Origin: Ilex aquifolium | Taxonomy: Eukaryota; Streptophyta; Magnoliopsida; Aquifoliales; Aquifoliaceae | Length of the DNA stretch: 64,000 nucleotides | Reading direction: 5' to 3' | NCBI GenBank assembly: GCA_951799425.1 | Contig: OX637404.1 | Location: forward strand, 20,749,545 to 20,813,544 | The notes under the pieces: generated by a model | What the model was told of the DNA's origin: nothing | Databases searched by the model: none | The model's input: the letters and a program-made list of their open reading frames with translations, nothing else | Shown here: piece by piece, positions 1 through 12,440 of the stretch | Layout of the letters: each line of letters opens with the position of its first letter | Numbering within the stretch: the first letter of the stretch is position 1 | Position numbers and translations under genes: made by a program

Positions 1-1265
1 ATGTTTAACGTAAACAAACATGAGTTTGGATTAAATTGGTTAAGGGGCAATATAGTCATTTACATATAAATATATTATCATAATAGTCATATATCCCCGC
101 GCATACCAAATATGAGTATGAACAACATTAATCCCCTCAAACCCATCTTTGAATCCCATCTTTGGGTTTGGAAGAGTTTGGACAATCCAATCCAAACCCC
201 TCCCAAAAAACATACCAACCAGGCCCTAAAAGGCTTGGTAAAATTATTTGTCAGAAAAGGGAGCAAAAGGGATTGGTAAAGCTGAACGACGTCACTGTGA
301 ACCCCTGATGCTTTTAGTGTTGAAACTTGCCCAATTGCTGATCTGAGCCTCATGGCTGGTCTTGGGTCCTCTTACTCCCTGCATTTCTTTTCGAACAGGC
401 TTACTCCTTGCATTGAATTGGTATAAATCTGACTATAGAAAATCTATATACTATACAAACATAATGTAATATAAACGTAATTATATATAATTACAAATAA
501 ATTGAATACATTTTAATACACCACACTTTAAAGTTAGACACTCACATGTATTACCAATTCTAATGCATACTAACATGTAGAAAATTTAAATAATATATAA
601 AAAAGTTGGTAAGCTTTCTTTCCTAATTTTCTAATTATGTGCAAGGGTTGTGAGATATTAGTTTGTTATTAAGACGGCTCTACACACGGTTATTGTGTGA
701 AATGAAACGTAATATGGATATATTTTATGAGTGAAGGCAGTTAAATGGAAAAAACAATAAAGAATAAAAGATACATTAAATTGGACTTATTAGATCTTCT
801 TTAATATATATTTTTCTCAATTTTTTTTTCATATGTTCTACTTAAATACATGATAGATACTCTGTCAAGAAAAAAAATTAAAGAAAAAATATATTGCAAA
901 AGGTCTCAAACTCACTCAATCCCACTACCCTTTATAATAAGAATAGATTTTCATTTTTTTACAAAATCGAAAGTTTTTTTTTTAATCAAACTCTCTAAAA
1001 CTCAAAAGTTTACAGCGCAAAATGGTCATTAATCTTTTTTTTTTTTTTGGGTTTATAATTAAGGGTGTTTGAACTAATTTATTCACATTTCAATTAATCT
1101 CTTCCTTAGTCTGATCAAAGATAGTCCATTCACTCATAAATTAAGAGAAACAAATTCCTCATAATCTGGACTCAAGAGAATTATCAATATTTAAATTCAA
1201 GATATTTGAGTTTATGAGGGTATTTCATCTCCAAAGGGCTATCTTTGTAGTTGGACACTAGTCTC
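1..1265. other. Intergenic DNA upstream of the diacylglycerol kinase gene
   Basis: AT-rich sequence with many stops in all frames. The first 240 bases (phrases such as 'cccctcaaacccatc' and an end-like 'accaggccct') resemble the edge of a MITE, but its other end lies outside the window. No gene is supported here. Confidence 0.5.
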
Positions 1266-1279
1266 TCAATTGACGCGTA

Positions 1280-1394
1280 ACGTGTCGGCAACAAGTAACT
1301 CAGACTGTTGAGTAAAAGGCTCCTCCTGATGAAGGAAAAGGGTGGGACCCAAATTCCCCTGCCGACTTAATGCCTTCTCTTTTCGCCACGTGTC
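1280..1394 (+). promoter_or_regulatory. Pair of ACGTGTC (ABRE/G-box type) motifs in the kinase promoter
   Basis: ACGTGTCGG occurs at 1280-1288 and again inside CACGTGTCGG at 1387-1396, where the core CACGTG is 1387-1392. Both lie 170-290 bases upstream of the probable transcription start. ACGT-core motifs of this type are known binding sites for plant bZIP/ABF factors and suggest abscisic-acid or stress responsiveness. The role here is inferred. Confidence 0.45.
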
Positions 1395-1520
1395 GGTGAA
1401 GCTAAGCACCGCGCTTTCTACACATAGGCCATCCCCTTCACAGAATCTGAATCACCGAAAGTGAAAGAGAATCTAATTAAAGCAACTAAAAAAGCAAGAA
1501 AAAAAATACAAATTAAAAAT

Positions 1521-1541
1521 CTATATATATATATATATAGA
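1521..1541 (+). promoter_or_regulatory. TA-repeat TATA-like box of the kinase gene
   Basis: An uninterrupted TA repeat sits about 25-40 bases before a CT-rich stretch typical of plant leader starts (about 1565 onward). This is the most likely core promoter for the downstream gene, but simple TA repeats are common, so it is tentative. Confidence 0.4.
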
Positions 1542-1564
1542 ATAATACCCATAGCTTTATTTCG

Positions 1565-2898
1565 AAATATTGTTTCTCTTTATTTCTCGATCTTGGAGGC
1601 ACTCACTCTCTCTCCTCTTTTTTCTCTCTAGGGTTTACTTCCACCGGCTCGATCTCTCCTCTCGAACATCACAAAAAGTGCCTCCGTAAGTGCTCTCTCA
1701 TTGTCTCTCTCTGGCTCTTCTCTCTCTCTCACTCTCTGTGTGTATAAATAATTGTTTATTGGTTATATAGAGCTTTGAGTTATAGCAGATGAAAGTGATT
1801 GGGAAAAAAGAAATATCCATTGGACATTTATAGTAAATTTTGGTGATTTTGTGATGTAATTCTAAAAGTATCACTGATTATGTGGCAATTCATAATGACG
1901 ATACTCTCATGACCTGTATTAGTTGTTGGTTTTTGTTGGGAATTTTTCGTGATGGTTTGGGGCTTGGCAATGGCTTAAAGCTCTTTACTTTTTATTGATT
2001 TTAGTTTTTATGGTATATCTTTGGTTTGTAATCTCATAGTGAAAAAAAAAATTATTAATTGCTTATCAGCAAATGATTTGTAAGTTTATAAACCTCTTTT
2101 TCTTGCATAAAATCAACTGTCTGATAAAAATCCATTTTGAGACAAGAAGTTAGTATCTGATAGAAGTCGTATCATAAATTTGTGTCCTTAAGTTTGAACT
2201 CTTATGGAAAATTATGGGTACTAATTTGTTGTTGGATTTGCTAGTATTATGCAAAAATGACATCAAACAAACTAAAAACTTTTTCTACTCAATGCACCAT
2301 GTTTCGACTTTGATACTTGAATGAGAAATAGCACTTTGAACCACTGTAAATATGGGCATCATTGCCGATTAGGTGTCCATTGTTCTGGCATCATCTATCT
2401 TGTGAAATGGGAAGAAGGGGAAGGGGAAGGGGGAGGGGGAGGGGTACCAAATTGGATGTTTTCATTTTCGTTCTGACATGGTTATTATGATTTGCAGGTA
2501 ATTTAGAATTTTCTTGCCTCTGAATCTGTTCCTTAGTTGGGAGTTGTGAATTTGGAGCTTGAATATTGACGTCTGTGCTACGCAGGAGATACGGATGACA
2601 TACAAATGATATAACACGGTAGTTTTCTCTTAAACAAACTTGGCAGAATAATGCTGTCAGATAGATAGTTTTTCAAAAGCTTGTGGGACTTGATGTGTGA
2701 TTTGATTGGATCCGGCAAGATGACAGAATACTTCCAGACTTCATCCTCATTATCTGCTCATGCTTCAATAATATAAGTTTAGTGGGGGAACTTTTGTGCA
2801 GACTCCTGGGAAAATTGAGTTGGATGTTTATTTTGGTGAATAGGTGGTTGTTGTTATATACCTGTGCATGTAGAATTCAGAAAAGCAAATATTGAAAA
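1565..2898 (+). other. Spliced 5' leader of the diacylglycerol kinase gene
   Basis: A CT-rich leader exon ends at 1685 before GTAAGT. A good acceptor (tttgcag) puts the next leader exon at 2498. The stretch between 2498 and the start codon at 2899 has several short upstream reading frames, including an 18-codon one at 2720-2776. A second acceptor-like site is at 2584-2585. The exon boundaries are read from splice signals only. Confidence 0.5.
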
Positions 2899-5800
2899 AT
2901 GGATGAATACAGAGAACAGGAGATTCTACTTCACAGTTGGATCATCAAAAATCCATCTGAAATGGCAGAATCTCGTCTCTTTATTATCTCTTGCTTTATT
3001 GCTGGACTAATTGGAATATTGACTATAGCCTACACCGCCTTCCAGTGGAGAAGAAACATCAATCTGAGTTGGACGAAAGCCATAGCCAGGTCCAAAAAAA
3101 ACCCAAAAGCAAGAAATAATATCCTTGTTGCTCCTCATACTTGGAGTTTGGAATCTGTGTCCCGTGGGAAAAGTTTAAACTGCTGTGTGTGCTTAAAATC
3201 AATGTCTCCTTCTCAAGCTCTTGGGTCTATGGTGGCTGCAGACAGTTTTATTCACCGTTGTAGCATATGTGGTGTAGCAGCCCACCTGAGTTGCTCCTCG
3301 AATGCTCACAAGGATTGCAAGTGTGTATCTATGATTGGGTATGAGCATGTGATGCACCAATGGGCCATCCGGTGGACAGAGGTCACTGATCAACCTGATG
3401 AAACTTCTTTTTGCAGCTATTGTGAGGAGCCATGCAGCGGTTCTTTCCTTGGTGGATCCCCTATTTGGTGTTGCTTGTGGTGTCAGCGCGTGGTTCATGT
3501 TGACTGCCATGGTAGTATGTCTAATGAAACTGGTGACATATGTGATTTGGGCCCGTTTAGAAGGCTGATTCTATCACCGCTTTATGTTCGGGAATTGAAT
3601 TTGGCTTCTTCTGGTGGATTTTTGAGTTCTATTACTCATGGAGCCAATGAGATTGCATCTTCTGTACGTGCTAGTATTAGGAGTCAAAGCAAGAAGTACA
3701 AGCAGGGAAATGAAGCCTCTGCAGACACAGGTGATAGCGGCAGTATTGGCGACACGTCCACAGATAGCACAGCTGGTACTAACCATACAGTTAATGGCTA
3801 TAACAGAATGGAGGAAAGCGGTAATGGTAGTGTAAATGTGGGGGGTCCAGATCTGCACCAAGACAGTGATGCAGTTAAGAAATTAGATTCAAAACCAAGT
3901 TTTAAAAGAAGTTCATCAATCAATCATAAGGACGAGCATCAGATGGTTGGCATGAAACATAGATATGAGTTGATTGACTTGCCTCCAGATGCAAGGCCTC
4001 TCTTAGTTTATATTAACCACAAGAGTGGGGCTCAACGAGGAGATTCACTCAGGCAGCGGTTAAATCTTCTGTTAAATCCTGTTCAGGTTAGACCTTTATG
4101 CCATGAAAGTTCCTTAATTACCAAGTAACTATGCTTTGGCATGTGCCAGTTAAAATCTCTCTCTCTCTCTCTCTCTCGGCTGATTTGATCCAATTAGATG
4201 GACTTTCCATATGTAATTCTTTTTCAGCATTGTTGATCTAATTGTAATAAAAGCTGGATTTTAGGGTGTTCTCAGAGGGGTGCAGTCTTGTGAATTTTTT
4301 ATGCATAAGTTGAATGGTAGACTACCAATATTGAAAAGGAGGGTTTCGTTTATGGGGACATCAATTTTGATGGTGCACCGTGCACCGTGTCTATTCTTCA
4401 CTTGCAAGGAAGACAATACTGTTTCCTCCTACTTCTGTGTTCAGTTGTTAGTTGATTATGTGGTTCTGCCACAGTTCTTATTCCTGCTGAAACATTATAC
4501 CTTTTTTTGCACTTTACTCAGGATTTTGGATTGCAGGAAAGCTTAATGCTTACTTTCTGCAAAGTGTTCCGCGTGCTAAATACATGCAGAAAAATGATTT
4601 CTTCTTTTAAATTTTTTTATTACCTTCCTTTTTTTCCTGCAGGAATGTATTCCTTAAATCATTTCTTGCATTTTAATCAGGATTTGCAGTCAAGGAAAGC
4701 TAAATGCTTACTCTCTGCAAAGTTCAGGGTATTAAATGCATGCTGGAAAAATGGCTTGTTTTCTTCTAATTTTTTTAACCTTCCTTTTTTCCTGATAAGT
4801 AGACTATGGGTAATGATAACCTTTCTCTTCCTTTCCTTTATTTCAATTTTTCGGGAAGCATTTCACTGCTTAAAATTCTGGACAGCCAAATGGAGAGCAT
4901 CAGATTATTGATGATTTGTTGCCAATTACAGTGGCTCGATTGGGTGATGGCTAAAATATCTCAGGAAATGATTTTTTTGAAAAATATGGGCTCAGAAAGG
5001 AGGTATAATGTTTTGAATTGATTGGGGGCTGTAATTGAACTACTCATTACTGACAAATAGTAAATTCTGCTGGACTGGTTTTTTAACCCAAATGTCTTAA
5101 AAAATTGGTCAACCTTTTCACTTGATATAATAAGCTTGATCATTTGTTTTGATAACCAGTTTTCTACATTGCAATTTGATTTCTGTTGATTGTTGATCTG
5201 TGCTTGCTACAGATTTTTGAGTTGAGCTCGACGCAGGGACCAGAGGTGGGTCTCTATTTGTTTAGAAAGGTTCCGCACTTCAGAGTTCTTGTTTGCGGTG
5301 GAGATGGTACTGTTGGATGGGTGTTGAATGCAATAGACAAGCAAAATTTTGTCTCGCCGCCTCCAGTAGTTATTCTTCCTGCAGGGACTGGAAATGACTT
5401 GGCTCGAGTTTTGTCTTGGGGAGGTGGTTTGGGCTCAGTGGAGAGACAAGGCGGCCTTTTCACACTGTTGGAGCACATAGAACATGCTGCAGTAACAATT
5501 CTTGATAGATGGAAAGTAGCAATTTTAAACCAACAGGGAAAGAAACTTCAACCCCCGAAATTTATGAATAACTATCTTGGTTTGTGGCAAATACTCTGTC
5601 AGCCTCTTAATGTTTGTGTATACGAATAATATTAGATGCTCTGAGGCAAATTTTAAGATTGATTTTTATACAAATAGGCACGTGGATGTGTTTAGGTTGA
5701 AATCGGGTTATATTGGTTTTGATTTGAATTGGACCTTTATTAGATCAACAACTTTCAGTGTCAATCTTTTATTGGATGCAGTGTGCTTTGTTGTAACCTA

Positions 5801-8800
5801 TAGCAACAAAGTCTCAGTTTGACTTCACTTGGGCTACTTTCATCAAGGTGCAATATTTAACTGTGTTGGGTCAAGAGGAAAGATTCTGAATTGGATTGGG
5901 TTAAGGTTCAGCTTGCTTTATTATAATTCCATTTGGTCTCACTTTTGCTGCTTTGGTCAAGGATATTATTGGGTTGTCATAACGTATGATCTCTAAGAAA
6001 TACGTATATGGGTACACATCTATGTATTGTTGGTTGTTGTGTTTACTCCCTTGTGTCAATCCCAAATTAATTGCTCTCTTTCCAGGATATTCTTTCTTAA
6101 TCACCACATATTTGGAAATTTAGTATGAGTATTCTGGTGGGACTTGGTATTTGAGATTTCCCAAGTGTGCCAAAAAATACTTCTTGCATAGGGACCTCCT
6201 GTAGATCGTTTTTTTTTTTAATTTTTTTTATTGAATTCCTGAGCCTAGTGGGTATATTTTCATGCACTACAGTGACAAACTTGGCCTATTATTGTTGCAG
6301 GGGTTGGATGCGATGCAAAGGTTGCTTTGGAAATTCATAATTTGAGGGAGGAGAATCCGGAGAAGTTCTATAACCAGGTAATCTAGAAATTTATGCAGAT
6401 TGGATTATGATGAATGTACTAGGAGCTAGGTGAAGAAGCCTGTTATGCGGAATGTTAGATACGTCAAATATACATTGTTTTGTAGTTTTGGGATAACAGG
6501 ATAAGGCATTTCAATAAGTAGGGCCCCCATTAAGGAGAGGGATTTGCCATTTTTAGGCCCCATTTGGAAGGCGGTAATCTTGGTGGGAATGAGAATCACA
6601 TTACTAAATCCATGAATTATCCAAACAATAATAAATTGGTAATCTAAGCTGGGAATAACATTACTATTGGTATCAAATTCCCAATAATGGAGGGCATCCT
6701 AAACATTGGATCAAAGGTGGTAATCTCATACCCAGCTTGATTGGGTATTCTAAAATATAAATAAATCCCAAAATCAAGCTAGTTCAGTCCTAAAATCAAT
6801 TTCCTTTGTAAAATATTTTTTTTATTAAAATCAATCAATAAATAAAATGTTAATTTCCATACTAGATTACTAATAACAACCAAACACCAAATAAAAGATT
6901 TGTCCGTATTTAAAACCCAGGGCATTCCTTTATTGGTAATAAGATACCGATTCCCAATTAGGATTACTGTCATCCAAACGGGGCCTTAAAATATCAGATA
7001 CCCCACATATACGCAACAATGTGAAAAATTAAAATGGGATTTTGGTTAGTAAGAGCCTATTAAGGAGAGGAATTTGGAAAAGCATGTATCTTAGTGGTAA
7101 TACTTCTGAAATATATGCATGAAGTGATTGCCTCGAGGCCTAGATCCTTCTGTGTTCTTACACTTGACATTGGACAAAAAAAGGATAAAAAGGAAATAAA
7201 TGCTTGTGCGGAAGCTTGAGATCAAACTTGTTCAGGAGGGCTGCACTAATGAGAAGTGAATTACTTCGATGTTTGAAACCTATTTTGCAAATTGTGGGTT
7301 GGGGGTTAAGAAAAGACATGATGACCTTAAAAGCCATATATAGCCGATACGAATACAAAGTAGTTGGTGACTAGACTTTCTTGGGTTGGGTGTGTCGTTT
7401 TCACTAACTGAAGGTTTTAACATTGGTGATTTGCAAAGGTACCTAAGCATTTTAAAGGGAAGGACATATCATTTTTCTAGGTCACTATGGTCCTTGCATT
7501 TTTCTTTCTCTAGAATGTGGTCTAAGGTTAGCTAGAAAGATGTGTTTAGATTATATTAGTCTAGGCTGTTTTTTGTTTTAGCAAGAGACAATCCTTGGCT
7601 ACTTTGGGGTGTACTTTTTTCATGGCAACTGGGGTGGATTACTGGATGTTTTTTTTGTGATCTTTTCTCATGCTCTTTCAATTCCGTTTTGCAGGGTGTA
7701 GTTCTTTGTGGCTTTTGAGAGTGCCGTTCTTTTTATCCCTCTTTTCTTGTTAAGGCTAAGAAACTAAAAATATTCATCCAACCATAAAATATACCAAGAG
7801 TTTAGGGGTCGGATGTTGTTTTTGGGATTCTGCTTCTTAGATTGGCGGTTCAGTAAATATAGTCACACAGGATATTGTTTTTGGGACGTCTGCTTTGTAG
7901 ATTGGTGGTTCTGTAAGTACAACAAAATATAGGTTTGGTTCAGGCTGCTTGTTGTTCTGCGGTACAGTTCATCTGACCTATTTCTTCTGCTATCCAGAAC
8001 TATAATTTTTGCGTCTTGTGTTTGTTTCATTCACTATGTGTGGGTGTTTTTTGTTTTTTTTTGTTTTTTTATTAATTTACTTGATCATGTATGCTCCCAG
8101 TGTCTGCAAATTTTGTTTTGGAATCTAGTGTATCATCTAAGTTTGTTCTGGGAAATTCTGTGCGAGTGTAGTTTAGGATGCATAGGTTCTTGACTTCTAC
8201 TTAAGTTACAATCACATTTTGTCCCTGTTTCTAAATTCAAGGAGATCATTATGTAAAGTTTTCTTTTAAATTTTTTTTGAGGGGGGTGGGGAGGAAGTTG
8301 CCTATGTAATTATTTGTGGAACTGGGTTATACAGATCATTTTGTTTGCTATTTAGTAGTTTTGACTTTTAGTTGTTGTCTATTGCCTTGCTGAAGGTACT
8401 GATGATGTAAATGCAGTTTATGAATAAAGTTCTTTACGCAAGAGAAGGTGCTAAGACTATCATGGATAGGACATTTGCAGATTTTCCTTGGCAAGTTCGA
8501 GTGCAAGTGGATGGTGTTGAGATAGAGGTTCCTGAGGTGGGTGCAAAAAATTCTTTCTAATGTTCGATAAAGGCTACTATTTCTTTATTTAGGACAAATA
8601 TGTAGGAAAAAATTCTTCATTTTTAGCAAATTCTCTCCAAAATGATCTTTCACCTTTTTAAATCTTTTTTCATCTGATGTTGTCTTTCCCAAGTCAAATT
8701 CATTCTTGTTTTCTGCAACTGTTGCTGTATTTTATTGCTGTCTGGGTTCCATTCATTTTTATCTGTTCAAATATATTTTTTGGAACTAAATTGTTCCCAA

Positions 8801-10075
8801 TCCTAAATGTACTAAAATTTGTGCTGCGGGTAATAGCCATCAATCATGATGCCCAGGTTATAATTTCGTACTTTATTTTTTGCAGGACGCAGAAGGGGTT
8901 CTTGTTGCAAATATTGGAAGCTATATGGGCGGTGTAGACTTGTGGCAAAATGAGGATGAAACATATGAGAATTTTGATCCTCAATCTATGCATGATAAGA
9001 TACTGGAGGTTGTGAGCATATCGGGGACATGGCATCTTGGAAAGCTTCAGGTAAGGTGGTATTTTGAGATACTGTTTCTATGCCATCTGATTTGTGTGTT
9101 TTTAACTTTGTTGCTCGAGTGAAAAGTCTTTTCCATGGAACTGGAATCTATTACTTAATCCTTTCAAAGACAATTAATATTTAGCGCCATCACTTGTTCA
9201 CCGTGCAAATAGAAATAGATGTAGCTGAGAGATGTCGCTCTGTATCTTAACATACACTCTAATTATAGAAAAATAACTTAAGCCAAAGTCGTTTTAAATT
9301 GATTGAGCTTTTGGTTCCCAAAGTCCTTGCATCTTTTCTGACAAACAAAGTAGTTTTTGATGGGCTAGAGAGGACTTTTATTCCAGACCAAGTTTTCAGG
9401 ATTGTTCTCAATTTAGATGTTATGGGAACGTCTGTGAGCTTCTGCTTTATGTGTGGGTACAGGTGGGTCTTTCTCGGGCTCGAAGGCTTGCACAAGGGCA
9501 GTCAATTAAGATACAGCTTTTCGCTGCATTGCCTGTTCAAATAGATGGTGAGCCTTGGTTTCAGCAACCATGTACATTGGCCATTTCACATCATGGGCAG
9601 GTCTCTCTCTCTCTTCTCTCTCTCTCTCTCTCTATAGATATGATACATGCATATGCGACAGTGTTGCCCTATTCATTGTCTGAGGTTCATAACCATGTAG
9701 GGGTGGTGAGCAAGCATATTTTTAAGTTTTTCGAAATTCACTTGAAACTACTAACTAGGTAGTATTTTGCAATTTGAGGTGGAATCATATCACTATCAGT
9801 GAATTTCTAGGGAACCAAATTGTGGTTTTCATGTCGGTTCCGAACGCTAAATTTCTTCGTTTTCAGATAACTACTTAGCAAATCCTGAATGTGCACCATC
9901 CAATTTTTTCGTATTGGTTTGACAGGCCTTCATGCTGAAGAGAGCAACAGAGGAACCTCTTGGTCATGCAGCTTCCATAATAACTGATGTGCTGGAAAAT
10001 GCTGAAACCAGTCATGTGATTAACGCGTCACAGAAGCGTGCTCTTCTTCAAGAAATGGCGCTGAGGCTATCTTGA
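2899..10075 (+). CDS. DGK1: Diacylglycerol kinase, membrane-anchored two-C1 type (DGK1-like), 7 coding exons
   Basis: Phosphorylates diacylglycerol to phosphatidic acid using ATP, ending or redirecting lipid signalling at membranes. Coding exons, all in frame: 2899-4086, 5213-5579, 6301-6377, 8417-8536, 8886-9050, 9463-9600 and 9926-10075, giving 734 aa. Residues 28-47 form one hydrophobic transmembrane segment followed by basic RRN. Two Cys/His-rich C1 zinc-binding regions lie at about 80-142 and 150-215. A low-complexity Ser/Asp/Asn linker follows. The catalytic domain starts near 364 and has the ATP-binding GGDGT at 425-429. The accessory domain includes [12 protein letters not shown] and ends at LRLS. 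Length and architecture match plant cluster-I DGKs (DGK1/DGK2). Start chosen because the downstream MAESR would lose the conserved N-terminus. The first exon's reading frame runs on to 4128 if the donor at 4087 is ignored, but splicing to 5213 restores the family sequence. All introns are GT-AG. Confidence 0.93.
4521..4800 (+). repeat. Imperfect tandem duplication in kinase intron 1
   Basis: Two diverged copies of about 120 bases, roughly 160 bases apart, share in order 'ggaaagct', 'aaatgctta / aatgctta', 'ctctgcaaag / tctgcaaag', 'aaatgcatgc / aaatacatgc' and a T-rich 'aaccttcctttttt / taccttccttttttt' end. There is no coding potential. Confidence 0.6.
6556..6985. mobile_element. Tourist-like (PIF/Harbinger) MITE in kinase intron 3
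   Basis: The element begins GGCCCCATTTGGA and ends with the inverted match CCAAACGGGGCC. It is bounded on both sides by TTA (6553-6555 and 6986-6988), the three-base target duplication of PIF/Harbinger elements. Length is 430 bp, AT-rich and non-coding, with short internal inverted segments such as 'ggtaatct'. Confidence 0.7.
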
Positions 10076-10260
10076 CGGTTTTCCCTATGCACACCAATAC
10101 TTGTCAGCAGTCGAGCATTGCAGCTGCTGCTGTTCTTTGTGAAAAGTGTTTATATCTCTGCACTAGCATCTTTGCTTCACATTAATATGGGTTGAAATTA
10201 AAATCAATGCTGCTTGCTGAAGCATGTTTGTATAGTAACCTTAATTAATATTAATATAAA
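10076..10260 (+). other. 3' untranslated region of the kinase gene
   Basis: Follows the stop codon. An AT-rich 'taattaatattaatataaa' stretch near 10240 could serve as the far-upstream or near-upstream polyadenylation element. The exact end is not determinable by eye. Confidence 0.4.
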
Positions 10261-11130
10261 GAGGGAATTTTGTGGCGGCTCCGGTTGACCTGTGGAGGTC
10301 CTCTTGGTGTGGGTCTGAACTTCTAATACCCATTATGTTTGCTATGTGTGGGTATGGTCCTTCTGAAGATTGTCATGAATCTGGTGGGGTTCATGTTTAT
10401 GCTTGGATTAACATTCCCAGAATGGTTATTATGGCCTCATGAAACACTTTGAGAACCATCTTCTACTCAGTAGCTGACAGATATGAGGCCGAGTGCAAAT
10501 CAGGTAAGGTGAGTTGACATTGGGTTAGGTTAGTTTAGGTCATCTACTTGTCCAACATCGGCCAACATCGTTACACAATTATCTATAGGGAACTTTACTG
10601 CACCTACGTCGAGGTCAAAGTTAAGGTTCCATCGCTTGTTCTGGACGTTGAAGAGTAGGTTTAGTTCCAACGAAATGTCAAAATTATGAAGACTCAAACC
10701 CAAATATTGAGGGAGGAAATTCAAGTTATTATCCATTGGATTAACAGTTCGTTGATAATTCTGGGGATTTAGTCAAGAGGGGAAAATATTTTGGGGTGGT
10801 GCAAGTCTTACAAGGTTGTATCGAGTAGTCTTTCCTGAACCACCAAGATGTGTTTTCAATTTTTTTGGGCGGAGTCTAAAGTGGATAAATAACATCTTGA
10901 TGGCTGGTCGAAGTCTTATAAGGCGGTATGCATAGTTTTGTCTCAAATATGTGTTTTAAAGTCATGTGGCCCTACCTTCAAGGCCCAAGCACCAATGCGT
11001 TGACGGTTGAAGTCAAAGTTGGTTTCTTCTAACTATGGGAACGTACTGATAAAAAAAAAAAAAAACTATGGGAACGTAGGTTTCACACATACTTAAATGT
11101 CAAGACGCATGAAATGAGATGAGACGAGGT
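10261..11130. other. Intergenic, nothing recognised
   Basis: No reading frame with family resemblance. Two similar phrases ('gtcttacaaggttgtat' near 10806 and 'gtcttataaggcggtat' near 10913) suggest old duplicated repeat sequence. Confidence 0.35.
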
Positions 11131-11139
11131 AAAACTCAA

Positions 11140-11596
11140 GCCTTGTTTGGTTTGCATTAAAAACAATGTCAGAAAAAAAAGTTATTTGACCAATTATATT
11201 TTATTTTTATTTTTTGAAAATTGAGAACAAAAATTGGATAAATTTAGAGAATAAGTTAAAAATATTTTGTGTGTTTTTTAAAACAATATTTTTCAATACT
11301 TAGAAAACACCACTACCACCATACCACCACCTCACTCACACTACCACCCACCACCACCATACACTCATTACCATGTCCACCACATCACCACCTCCACTAC
11401 CACCACATTTATGTTTATATTGTTTTTTGAGTTATTATCCAAACAAGTTTTACTATTTTTTATTCCGTAAAATTGTTTTTGAAATCATATAATTAAACAA
11501 GTTCTGAGACACAAAAAACATCAAAACCATTTTTTTTAAAACTCTCGCCAAAAATAATTTTGTAATACTATTTTTTGAGATACAAACTAAATAGGG
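11140..11596. mobile_element. MITE-like element with 17-bp imperfect terminal inverted repeats
   Basis: The left end GCCTTGTTTGGTTTGCA and the reverse complement of the right end GCCCTATTTAGTTTGTA agree at 13 of 17 positions. The interior is AT-rich plus a CAC-rich block at about 11310-11406. No clean target duplication was found, so the superfamily is open. Confidence 0.45.
11310..11406. repeat. CAC/CCA-rich low-complexity tract
   Basis: Irregular repeats of 'caccac', 'caccat' and 'cactac' inside the MITE-like element. Simple-sequence expansion; no coding frame is claimed. Confidence 0.7.
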
Positions 11597-11969
11597 CCGA
11601 AGTGTCTGGTTTATATACTTGTATTTCGGAAGGTTGAACATCACCAACGAGGAGGGAGAAAAGGGTGTTGGACTATTTATGTGAAGTATTGATTTAATCA
11701 TCAAGACGGTATTTTGAACTCGATTTGTCCAATCCAAAATGAACAATATATCGATGGTAGCATCGAACTCATATTTTTAACTCAACTTCTAGTATATGTT
11801 ACACACATAGGGGTTTATTGAAATTTCCTTAGGATTGCCAGGACTATGAAGAACATAAGCACTTTCTCTTGGTAAATTACACAGTATTTACATGTATATC
11901 TTTATTGAGATACAGCCTATAGCATGATCAATCTGTTTGTTCATATCAAGCAAAACTTTGGACCATCCT

Positions 11970-12380
11970 CTATGCCTTGTTCCTTGCAAACCCACGTTTG
12001 ACCTTCTTCCAGAGCCACACTCCAAATCCCTTCATACCCCGCGAGTTCGCCTTTGCATCAAGCGCTCGATTGTCCAAACCCGAGCACGAAATTCTCTTGT
12101 GGGTCTTTGTGTTATCTCTGTAAATACGATCCAGACGATGCCGGTAGAAAGGGGACTTTAAGTAGAAGGAGTAAGGTGACAAAGAGCCATTTGTGCCCTG
12201 CATAGCACGGTTTAGCTGTTTTGTGACAGCTTGGAGCTCGTAGGAGTCGTAAAGGTTGCTACCATTGTGACTGGAGCTTAGTCTCATGGGACTCAAGACA
12301 AAGGTTGTTGGAGGAGTCCTGCCTGGCGGTTTTTCTGTGGGGTTGTTTATGAATGAACCTTTGTTTGAAGCATTTTCCAT
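11970..12380 (-). CDS. Small basic plant protein of unknown function, 136 aa
   Basis: I do not recognise a named family with certainty, but this reads like a real gene. It is a single open frame of 136 codons with balanced composition. The middle (about residues 30-75) has the phrase SSSHNGSNLYDSYELQAVT, a conserved-looking helix LNRAM and a YRHRLDRIYR segment. The C-terminus is strongly basic (GVWLWKKVKRGFARNKA). The Pro-rich N-terminus (EKPPGRTPP) looks disordered. No signal peptide or membrane span is seen. The start is the only ATG before a CCACCA-rich leader (12396-12440 on the + strand, written as GGTGGT repeats). There are no introns. It could be a plant-specific uncharacterised family. 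Function is not inferred. Confidence 0.55.
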   Translation of the reverse strand: MENASNKGSFINNPTEKPPGRTPPTTFVLSPMRLSSSHNGSNLYDSYELQAVTKQLNRAMQGTNGSLSPYSFYLKSPFYRHRLDRIYRDNTKTHKRISCSGLDNRALDAKANSRGMKGFGVWLWKKVKRGFARNKA

Positions 12381-12440
12381 CTTTTGAGGGAAGAAGTGGT
12401 GGTGGTGCTGGAGGAGGAGGAGGTGGTGGTGGTGGTTTTC
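12381..12440 (-). other. CCACCA-rich leader of the 136-aa gene
   Basis: GGT/GGA trinucleotide repeats on the + strand read as CCA/TCC on the gene strand, immediately before the ATG. Extending the coding frame upstream gives only Leu and His runs, so this is treated as untranslated. Confidence 0.4.

Noticed and set aside
4087..4128. Extension of the first kinase coding exon past 4086
   Set aside because: A GT donor follows CAG at 4086, and splicing to 5213 restores the conserved catalytic domain.
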